Shown: positions 1 through 4,615 of the stretch, piece by piece
How positions within the stretch are numbered: the stretch's first letter is position 1
Layout: every line of letters starts with the position of its first letter
Assembly: GCA_002426275.1 (NCBI GenBank)
Contig: DIPB01000119.1
Location: 7,531 to 16,341 of the forward strand
Direction of reading: 5' to 3'
Source of the DNA: Firmicutes bacterium UBA5499
GTDB taxonomy: Bacteria; Bacillota; DTU084
DNA length: 8,811 nucleotides
The notes under the pieces: generated by a model
What the model saw: the letters and a program-made list of their open reading frames with translations, nothing else
What the model was told of the DNA's origin: nothing
Database searches by the model: none
Translations under genes and position numbers: made by a program

Positions 1-762
1 TTGCACGGAAGCCGCGGCTTCCGACGACCAGGTGAGGCTTTCCAAAGTGGAATAGGGCGTTATATAATTGGGCTTTGCGCCGAAGGCTGCGAACCAGTCG
101 CTGAAGATATCGGAGCCCCAAAAGTTGATCACATTGATGACGTCGCTGCGCCGTTGCCGGGCTGGCTTGATCAGCTTGCGGGCAATGCCGTGATAGCCGG
201 CGTCAAAGCCGGTGGTCCACACTTTGGAGCGGAACCCCTCGCAGAAAATCGCCACCACCGGAATGCCCAGTTCCGCTTCGGCTTCGTCGCAAACGCTTTC
301 CACATCGTCGCCGATGATGCCGGAAGCGCAGGTGGTCAGCACGAAGATGACGTGGGGCTCAGTGCGCCGGTATACTTCGCGGATGGCTGCCTCAAGCTTG
401 GCAGAGCCGCCGTAGACAGTATCCGTTTCCTGCAAATTGGTGGAAAAGATCTTGCGCTGAGTTGGATTTTCCACGCCTCGCAAAGGGGAATTGACCCGAT
501 AGGTGAAAGCAAATTCATGCAGGCAAGAGGAGCAACCCACGGGCCCGTGGCTGATTACAGCCGCGTCCTGCACCAGGACCACCATGCAGGCCGCCTGTGC
601 GGTAGAGCAGCCAAGGCACTGGGAAAAGGAGCGGGTTCCGTCCTTCAGTCCGCAGCGGGAGCGTTTCACCAGTTCCTCCGCTCCGCCTTGAAATCCAGTG
701 ATGGAACCTAAACGGATCTCTCTGATGGATACCTCCGGAATCTGCAAATTAATCTCACTCAT
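1..762 (-). CDS. Nitrogenase-like oxidoreductase, NifD-like (component 1 alpha) subunit, 3' end cut by window edge
   Basis: The first 254 residues of a nitrogenase component 1-type protein are present; the rest lies beyond the window. Seen: Cys52, Cys77 (in SHGPVGC) and Cys145 (in LTTCASGIIGDD) are spaced like the P-cluster ligands Cys62/88/154 of Azotobacter NifD. Cys49, Cys59 and Cys80 are extra. FSTNLQETDTVYGGSAKL (107-123) matches NifD FTSDFQEKDIVFGG, and FCEGFR (173-178) matches the NifD CEGFR motif, so it is alpha-like. Positions equivalent to NifD Arg96 and Gln191, which line the FeMo-cofactor pocket, are not conserved, so true N2 fixation is unlikely. Known: this superfamily also includes NifEN, ChlNB/BchNB, BchYZ, CfbD and methylthio-alkane reductase MarDK, all partnered by a NifH-like ATPase. 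The ATG at 762 follows a GGGGG ribosome site and lies 14 nt after the GNAT stop. It is the third gene of the metY operon. Inference: a reductase acting on a sulfur compound. Confidence 0.9.
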   Translation of the reverse strand, partial: MSEINLQIPEVSIREIRLGSITGFQGGAEELVKRSRCGLKDGTRSFSQCLGCSTAQAACMVVLVQDAAVISHGPVGCSSCLHEFAFTYRVNSPLRGVENPTQRKIFSTNLQETDTVYGGSAKLEAAIREVYRRTEPHVIFVLTTCASGIIGDDVESVCDEAEAELGIPVVAIFCEGFRSKVWTTGFDAGYHGIARKLIKPARQRRSDVINVINFWGSDIFSDWFAAFGAKPNYITPYSTLESLTWSSEAAASVQ

Positions 763-776
763 TTTTTGGCCCCCAA

Positions 777-1268
777 TCAAACATCTGATTCTACAAGAGC
801 TTTGAGCTGCTCGCCGCTGATGCGGCACAGCCTCATCTGATCTAGGACGCGCGCGCCCAGGCTTTGATAAAAGGCCAGCGCGGGTTTGTTCCAGTCAAGG
901 CACAGCCAGTCTAGCCGCAAGCAGCCGCGCGCCAGAGCGATTTTCGCAAGACAACGCAGCATGGCTTTGCCAATTCCCCGGCCGCGATAGTTTTCTTTGA
1001 CAAACAAATCTTCAAGATATAAATTGGCTTTGCCCAGAAAGGTGGAATAATTGTGGAAGAAAAGCGCGAAGGCCACGGGCCTGCCGTCTGCCTCGCCGAT
1101 GATGACCTCAGCTTGCTTTTTTTCAAATAAGGAAACGCGAATCTCTTCCTCTGTGGCCGTGATTTGATCGTCAAGGTTTTCCAAAACAGCCAGCTCCCTG
1201 ATGAACTCGAGGATCACAGGGGCGTCCCTTTCCTCCGCAAAGCGGATGTTGAAATTTTTTTTTGCCAT
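777..1268 (-). CDS. GNAT family N-acetyltransferase, SSAT/thialysine acetyltransferase-like
   Basis: This 163-residue cytoplasmic protein spans one GNAT domain, the usual length for the family. It would transfer acetyl from acetyl-CoA to a primary amine. The acetyl-CoA pyrophosphate loop is YRGRGIGKAML (94-104). LYLEDLFVKENYRG (83-96), LDWNKPALAFY (124-134) and NYSTFLGK (73-80) closely follow spermidine/spermine acetyltransferase and its thialysine-acetylating paralogue. Substrate cannot be read from sequence: polyamine, thialysine (S-aminoethylcysteine) or another amine all fit. The ATG at 1268 is chosen because GGTGAG lies 8 nt upstream; an in-frame GTG at 1280 would add MSGQ but has no clear ribosome site. 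It begins 13 nt after the metY stop and ends 14 nt before the nitrogenase-like gene, so it is co-transcribed with both. A sulfur-containing amine substrate is an inference from the operon. Confidence 0.88.
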   Translation of the reverse strand: MAKKNFNIRFAEERDAPVILEFIRELAVLENLDDQITATEEEIRVSLFEKKQAEVIIGEADGRPVAFALFFHNYSTFLGKANLYLEDLFVKENYRGRGIGKAMLRCLAKIALARGCLRLDWLCLDWNKPALAFYQSLGARVLDQMRLCRISGEQLKALVESDV

Positions 1269-1281
1269 TTGCCCACTCACC

Positions 1282-2580
1282 CTATTCGCCGAAGGCGGTC
1301 TTGAACGCCTGCTCCAGGTCTGCGATCAGATCCTTGGCGCTTTCCAACCCCAGGGACAGGCGGATGGTTTCGGGACTCAAGCCCACGATTCTCCTCTGTT
1401 CGCCCGTCAACTCCACGTGGGTGGTCTGAGCCGGATTGATGATCAGCGAACGCGCGTCTCCGATGTTGGCCTGATAGCTGAACACTTCTGTGGCGGCCAA
1501 AAACTTTCGCTTCTGCTCTTCCGTGCCGCCAAAGCCGAAGGATAAAATCGAGCCCGCGCCTTTGGGAAAATACCTGTCGGCCAGCTCCCGGTAAGAGTTG
1601 CCTTTGGCATAGGGATGACTGATCCAACTGACGTGCGGGTTGTTTTCCAGATACGCCAAAACAGCCTTTGTGTTGGCCAGCTGCTTTTCCACACGTTCGG
1701 AAAGGGTTTCCAAGCCAAGCAGAATCAGATAAGCGTCGAAGGGACTGAGGGCGGCGCCCAAGTAGTTGAGATGAATGGCGCGCAGCCGGCCGGTGAACGG
1801 AACATTTGGGAACACCTCCAGAATGCTGCGGGCCTTGTCATTTTTGTCTCGCAGAAACCAGAGCGGCCGCTGGAAATGAGGAAAATTGCCGTTGCCGTAA
1901 TTGAATTTTCCGCTTTCAACCACAATTCCAGCAATCACGTTGCCGTGTCCGGAAAGCGCCTTGGTGGCCGAATAAACCACCACATCGGCGCCATACTCAA
2001 AGGGGTTCAGCAAATAGGGGGTCGCCACGGTGTTATCAACGATCAGTGGAATACCGGCTTGAGATGCGATCTCAGAGACTGCTTTCAGATCGGCAATGGT
2101 GACCAGGGGATTGGTCAGGCTTTCAAGAAAAATCGCTTTGGTATCCGCTGTCAGTTTCTCTTTGAATTCGCCTGGATCATCAGGATTTTCCACGATCTCA
2201 AACTCAATTCCCAAATCTGGGAACAGAGATCCGAAGGCGTCAACTGTGCCGCCGTAAAGTCTGGCGGTGGTGAGAATCCGACCGCCCTTTCCGGCTGCGT
2301 TCAGCAGCGCGTAGGAAACCGCCGCCATGCCGGAGGAGAGGGCGATGGCCCCGGCCGCGCCGTGAAGAGCTGCCAGGCGTCTTTCCAAAACGTCCACCGT
2401 GGGATTGGAGAGCCTGGTATAGATCGGATCGTCACCTTCGAAGGAGAACAGTTTATCAGCGCGGTAGCTGTCGCCTAAGGTAAAAGCTGTGGTCTGATAA
2501 ATCGGCACCGAGACAGCGTTGTTGTGCTGCTCGGCGCGATAGCCGGCTCTTACCTTTAGCGTGTCAAAATCATAGCTCAT
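1282..2580 (-). CDS. metY: O-acetylhomoserine sulfhydrylase (O-acetyl-L-homoserine aminocarboxypropyltransferase)
   Basis: A full-length 432-residue PLP enzyme of the Cys/Met-metabolism family. It joins O-acetylhomoserine with sulfide to give homocysteine, or with methanethiol to give methionine directly. Seen: the PLP lysine is Lys207 in VVYSATKALSGHG; YTRLSNPT (54-61) and SSGMAA (82-87) contact the PLP phosphate; Asp182 in VDNTVATPY pairs with the pyridine nitrogen; NPAQTTH (382-388) supplies the carboxylate-binding region. The long insert after the lysine (FNYGNGNFPHF) and the total length favour MetY over MetB/MetC, which are about 380-400 residues. The ATG at 2580 follows GGAAGG at 7 nt. 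It is the first gene of the operon, downstream of a Met/Cys attenuator. No S-box or T-box core motifs were seen in the leader. Confidence 0.95.
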   Translation of the reverse strand: MSYDFDTLKVRAGYRAEQHNNAVSVPIYQTTAFTLGDSYRADKLFSFEGDDPIYTRLSNPTVDVLERRLAALHGAAGAIALSSGMAAVSYALLNAAGKGGRILTTARLYGGTVDAFGSLFPDLGIEFEIVENPDDPGEFKEKLTADTKAIFLESLTNPLVTIADLKAVSEIASQAGIPLIVDNTVATPYLLNPFEYGADVVVYSATKALSGHGNVIAGIVVESGKFNYGNGNFPHFQRPLWFLRDKNDKARSILEVFPNVPFTGRLRAIHLNYLGAALSPFDAYLILLGLETLSERVEKQLANTKAVLAYLENNPHVSWISHPYAKGNSYRELADRYFPKGAGSILSFGFGGTEEQKRKFLAATEVFSYQANIGDARSLIINPAQTTHVELTGEQRRIVGLSPETIRLSLGLESAKDLIADLEQAFKTAFGE

Positions 2581-2613
2581 TTTGGTACCTTCCTTTTTGG
2601 AAAGATTTCTAAC

Positions 2614-2648
2614 AAAAAAGCACAGTCCGGAATTTCACGGACTGTGCT
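2614..2648 (-). terminator. Intrinsic terminator in the metY leader (attenuator stem)
   Basis: Read on the minus strand, an 11-bp perfect stem (AGCACAGTCCG / CGGACTGTGCT, arms 2638-2648 and 2619-2629) with an 8-nt loop is followed by a run of six U. It sits only about 35 nt before the metY ATG, downstream of a strong promoter and a short peptide ORF. Its place between promoter and gene, rather than after a gene, marks it as a regulated attenuator. Confidence 0.9.
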
Positions 2649-2658
2649 CAACTCACAG
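2642..2658 (-). promoter_or_regulatory. Candidate antiterminator hairpin competing with the metY leader terminator
   Basis: On the leader RNA, CUGUG (2658-2654) can pair with CACAG (2646-2642) across the 7-nt loop AGUUGAG. The second arm lies inside the 5' arm of the terminator, so the two structures exclude each other. A ribosome at the leader-peptide stop codon (2669-2671) would cover part of 2654-2658 and favour termination. A ribosome held at the upstream Met/Cys codons would leave it free. The stem is only 5 bp, so longer-range pairings may contribute. Confidence 0.45.
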
Positions 2659-2668
2659 GCAATAAAAT

Positions 2669-2749
2669 TCACGCGGATGAAGATTTAAAGATGGATAAAT
2701 GAGCGCAGCAGGGCATGCGCATCATGCACGTAGCCGATGCTTGACACAT
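2669..2749 (-). CDS. Met/Cys-rich leader peptide of the metY operon (26 aa)
   Basis: A short ORF lies between the metY promoter and the leader terminator. Its first 15 residues are MCQASATCMMRMPCC: four Cys and four Met, counting the start, ending with tandem Cys codons. AGGA lies 7 nt before the ATG at 2749. The rest (AHLSIFKSSSA) is unremarkable, and the stop TGA ends 10 nt before the candidate antiterminator. The protein product probably has no function of its own; translation of its control codons would report charged tRNA-Cys and tRNA-Met. An in-frame extension to ATGs at 2806 or 2815 exists but has no ribosome site. The composition is well outside chance for 26 codons, but no homologue was checked. 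Confidence 0.72.
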   Translation of the reverse strand: MCQASATCMMRMPCCAHLSIFKSSSA

Positions 2750-2838
2750 CAATGTTCCTATCTTAAAAGCAGTCTGGTTTTTCACTTCAAACGCCTCATA
2801 ATTCATATTTTGCATATGGTTTTTATATGTTTATTTGG

Positions 2839-2867
2839 ATTATAATGGATTCGCCTCTATTTGTCAA
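2839..2867 (-). promoter_or_regulatory. Sigma-70/sigma-A consensus promoter of the metY operon
   Basis: On the minus strand TTGACA (2867-2862) and TATAAT (2844-2839) are both perfect consensus hexamers separated by exactly 17 bp. The expected start is near 2832, giving a leader of about 250 nt before metY that contains the peptide ORF and terminator. A perfect promoter combined with a terminator in the leader suggests that control is exerted on elongation rather than initiation. Confidence 0.92.
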
Positions 2868-3296
2868 GGATTTTTTATGCTGATAAAGCGATCTTACTGT
2901 TTTTGCTCTGATGACGCCGGCTGGTGACCGGTGATATTCGGCTGGAATAAATTCATATTAAATCTATCAATTTTATATAATATATTTGCGGCCGGCGCTT
3001 CTTCTCAAGCCTAAATCATCAGTTGCCGCTACCGCCTTTTCATTTGAATGACCGCACCGATGAGCGATTTGCCAAATGAGCATAAGAACAGGGCTGACGT
3101 AAAGTGCTGAGAAGTCAACGATTTTTTCTTCGAGGAGCAATGTTGCCAGGTAAAGCGTTGCTCATAAAAAAGCCTAGCCTGGGCTTGCTGAAGACATGAA
3201 AATTCCATTATGTAGGTGTTGATTCCACTGCGGAAAACGCCAAAGTGGGGACGAACCACCCTTTTAGGATCAAAAGGGGCTCGCAAGGGATCAAAT
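2868..3296. other. Gene-poor intergenic stretch with several potential hairpins
   Basis: No convincing gene was seen on either strand; the longest frames lack ribosome sites and recognisable domains. It contains an AT-rich patch (2941-2987) with a loose plus-strand promoter (TTCATA at 2952-2957, TATAAT at 2976-2981, 18-bp spacer). An 8-bp stem follows at 3135-3163. A compact 7-bp hairpin with a 3-nt loop lies at 3170-3186. Beyond that are GTGG/CCAC (3245-3248, 3256-3259) and CCCTTTT/AAAAGGG (3259-3265, 3272-3278). No known riboswitch core could be matched. It could be the structured leader of the small ORF at 3297, a non-coding RNA, or decayed sequence. Confidence 0.5.
3122..3171. repeat. Inverted repeat with T-tract and A-tract flanks
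   Basis: GAGCAATG (3135-3142) pairs with CGTTGCTC (3156-3163) over 8 bp, including one wobble, with a 13-nt loop. Outside this, TTTTTT (3122-3127) can pair with AAAAAA (3166-3171) across a 7/2-nt internal loop. The tract order (T before, A after on the plus strand) is the reverse of a bidirectional terminator, so termination is not the likely role. A folded RNA or cruciform is possible. Confidence 0.45.
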
Positions 3297-3446
3297 ATGA
3301 ATGCTTTCGATAAAAATGTGGGGATTTATCTCAAGTTCATCTGCATAAATTGGCTTTTCGCAGCGGAATCAGGTGTTTTACTGAAAAAGCGGAGAATATG
3401 TGCAGGGATATTTAATAAAACTTTCAAAAAAGCTCGCTTGAAATAA
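3297..3446 (+). CDS. Doubtful small basic protein (49 aa)
   Basis: Not recognised. The ORF starts at ATG 3297 with AAGGGA about 7 nt upstream and follows the structured stretch 3122-3278. The middle (VGIYLKFICINWLF, residues 8-21) is hydrophobic enough for one short membrane segment. The C-terminal third is strongly basic (KKRRICAGIFNKTFKKARLK). A 6-bp hairpin (TTGCTG/CAGCAA, 3447-3465) begins directly after the stop, but no U-run follows it. A small membrane-active peptide is conceivable, but a chance ORF in AT-rich DNA is at least as likely. Confidence 0.25.
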   Translation: MNAFDKNVGIYLKFICINWLFAAESGVLLKKRRICAGIFNKTFKKARLK

Positions 3447-3559
3447 TTGCTGGGTTATTCAGCAACTTCCTACTTAATGCGCGCCTGAGAATGAAAACAG
3501 CTGGTAAACGTCTGCAAAATAGGAATTTATGATACAATTATCGTATGGAGGGGTAAGAA

Positions 3560-4168
3560 ATGTCAAAATTGTTATTGTTAATATTGCTAATGCTCCGTCC
3601 TGGCCCCGGACTTCCGGCAGGCGATTATGGGCAAGCGGTAGTAACCCAAAAGCAAGCCCGGCAGGCGCTTAATCATGCCCTGTTGCAGGAGAATGCGCCC
3701 TATATTTGGGGCGGACAAAGTCCTGCTGGTTTTGACTGCTCCGGCTTACAAGAATGGAGCTATCGGCAGGTCATATCGAACATTGTCTTTGCCTCCTCCC
3801 CAGGCGTGGCTTTAGATGTCACAGAAGACAGCCTCTACAAATATAACGCCTTCTTGCTCTCCTCCGCTGAAGTAGTACCTGGCGATTTGGTTTTCATTAC
3901 GGATAATCCTCACACGATAACCCATGGGGGAATGTTCAGCAAATGGATAATCCCTGGCGAAAAGTTTGAATTCATTAATGCATCTAGCTACTTTGGCAAG
4001 GTGGTAATTGATTCATGGTCTGTCCGAGGAGAAGTGCGCGGGCAGTGGTTTGCCGGCTTTGGTCGCTTGAAGTATCTCAAAGCCAAAACTAAATGGCGTC
4101 CTGCGGTGGAATTTACGAAGCCAACTATAACCAAACCGTCGCTTCCCGTTTTTATCCCTTTTTCTTGA
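3560..4168 (+). CDS. Secreted NlpC/P60 family cell-wall peptidase
   Basis: A 202-residue protein with a short N-terminal signal peptide (SKLLLLILLML, cleavage near residue 20), so it acts outside the cytoplasmic membrane. It would cleave peptidoglycan stem peptides. Seen: the catalytic cysteine is Cys60 in APYIWGGQSPAGFDCSGL, which is the NlpC/P60 signature; GDLVFI (108-113) precedes the catalytic histidine His122 in THGGMF; Asn140 in FEFINAS sits where the third polar residue is expected. There is no SH3 or LysM anchoring domain. A proline-rich tail (TKPTITKPSLPVFIPF) ends the protein. The ATG follows GGAGGGG at 7 nt. Loose -10-like hexamers (TATGAT 3528-3533, TACAAT 3533-3538) lie upstream without a good -35. 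It stands alone between the intergenic stretch and the LacI control region, so its target cannot be refined by context. Confidence 0.88.
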   Translation: MSKLLLLILLMLRPGPGLPAGDYGQAVVTQKQARQALNHALLQENAPYIWGGQSPAGFDCSGLQEWSYRQVISNIVFASSPGVALDVTEDSLYKYNAFLLSSAEVVPGDLVFITDNPHTITHGGMFSKWIIPGEKFEFINASSYFGKVVIDSWSVRGEVRGQWFAGFGRLKYLKAKTKWRPAVEFTKPTITKPSLPVFIPFS

Positions 4169-4306
4169 GCTGCCGCTTAGATATAGCCTTTCGAGCTTCT
4201 CTCTTTCCACCGCTAGTCTTCTTCCCACATCTATGCCTGTCTGCTGGAGGCGGGAAGCTCTCGGCCCTTCGGAGAGTGCTGGCGTCTGAAGGGCGTACAG
4301 GATTGC

Positions 4307-4320
4307 TGTAAATATTTTCA
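4307..4320. promoter_or_regulatory. LacI-type operator candidate A
   Basis: TGTAAATATTTTCA is an imperfect 14-bp palindrome with half-sites TGTAAA and TGAAAA around a TpA centre. It shares 13 of 14 bases with site C. Length and half-sites resemble LacI/CcpA-family operators (TGNAAN-CG-NTTNCA), except that the central CpG is replaced. Confidence 0.6.
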
Positions 4321-4379
4321 TAGCGCCGCGTCTGGGAAAGCTGACCGGCGCGGCTTTCTGGTAAAGCGATTCGCTGCGG

Positions 4380-4393
4380 TGTAAATGCTTTCA
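4380..4393. promoter_or_regulatory. LacI-type operator candidate B
   Basis: TGTAAATGCTTTCA has half-sites TGTAAA and TGAAAG around a TpG centre, 73 bp from site A start to start (about seven helical turns, so on the same face). It is flanked by CTGCG and CGCAG, which nearly extend the dyad. Confidence 0.58.
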
Positions 4394-4500
4394 CGCAGAC
4401 ATTATTTCGCTCGGAGCTTGGTCAAGCTATTGGATTCCTGCGATATAGTTGGTCGTTCCATTTGGGAATACAACGCGGTTACCAGCGGAAAATGCGATGG

Positions 4501-4514
4501 CGTAAATATTTTCA
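4501..4514. promoter_or_regulatory. LacI-type operator candidate C
   Basis: CGTAAATATTTTCA differs from site A only in the first base and has the same TpA centre. It lies 121 bp after site B and 82 bp before site D, upstream of the predicted lacI promoter. Confidence 0.58.
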
Positions 4515-4582
4515 TTGTTTTGGCCAATTTTTCTCAGCGTAAAGAGGATTTTAAAGTTTAATGGAGAATTAATACCATAGAA

Positions 4583-4596
4583 TGAAAATGTTTACA
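4583..4596. promoter_or_regulatory. LacI-type operator candidate D, promoter-proximal
   Basis: TGAAAATGTTTACA is the same palindrome in reverse orientation (reverse complement TGTAAACATTTTCA) with a TpG centre. It ends 19 bp before the LacI start codon and just after the weak -10. A repressor here would block transcription of its own gene and the three genes behind it, so autoregulation is the simplest reading. Confidence 0.65.
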
Positions 4597-4615
4597 TTTA
4601 AGGGCGGAGATTGAC

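Larger units (their letters stand above)
4169..4615 (+). promoter_or_regulatory. 447-bp control region upstream of the LacI-type gene
   Basis: No credible gene lies here. It holds four 14-bp operator-like palindromes (listed separately). A GC-rich stem at 4323-4354 (GCGCCG/CGGCGC or, alternatively, GCCGCG/CGCGGC) is followed by TTTCT and may be a weak terminator for the NlpC/P60 gene. A 14-bp dyad AGCTTGGTCAAGCT lies at 4415-4428. A weak promoter (TTTAAA 4550-4555, TACCAT 4573-4578, 17-bp spacer) would place the last palindrome at the transcription start. Confidence 0.55.

Noticed and set aside
1..711. Long plus-strand reading frame opposite the nitrogenase-like gene
   Set aside because: Its translation has no recognisable domain, while the minus strand encodes conserved nitrogenase-family motifs throughout; it is an antisense shadow.
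1615..2478. 287-codon plus-strand frame
   Set aside because: It lies antisense to metY, whose catalytic motifs are intact; no ribosome site or family resemblance was seen.
2600..2832. S-box (SAM-I) riboswitch or T-box in the metY leader
   Set aside because: The conserved SAM-I core (GGUGGAGGGA..., GAUGAARCC, GGCAACC) and the T-box GGGUGGNACCGCG were looked for by eye and not found. A covariance-model scan would settle it.
3165..3186. Minus-strand terminator-like hairpin (AAGCC/GGCTT followed by six U)
   Set aside because: Only 5 bp in that direction, and no gene on the minus strand lies upstream for it to terminate.
3029..3286. 85-codon minus-strand frame in the intergenic stretch
   Set aside because: No ribosome site, no domain, odd composition, and it runs through several hairpins; probably chance.
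3225..3290. Resemblance to a c-di-GMP-I riboswitch (GGGGACGAACC)
   Set aside because: The second core strand and the tetraloop-receptor arrangement of GEMM RNAs are not present; similarity is limited to a few bases.
3503..3516. GGTAAACGTCTGCA as another LacI/CcpA operator before the NlpC/P60 gene
   Set aside because: It matches a CpG-centred site in 11 of 14 bases, but symmetry is poor and it differs from the four clustered sites.
4152..4394. Small frames on both strands after the NlpC/P60 gene
   Set aside because: No ribosome sites or domains, and they overlap the operator-bearing control region.
4415..4428. AGCTTGGTCAAGCT dyad as a fifth operator
   Set aside because: Half-sites differ entirely from the other four; it may be chance or a site for another protein.
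4307..4596. The four palindromes as CcpA cre boxes
   Set aside because: All four lack the central CG that is nearly invariant in cre sites, and they cluster in front of a local LacI gene.
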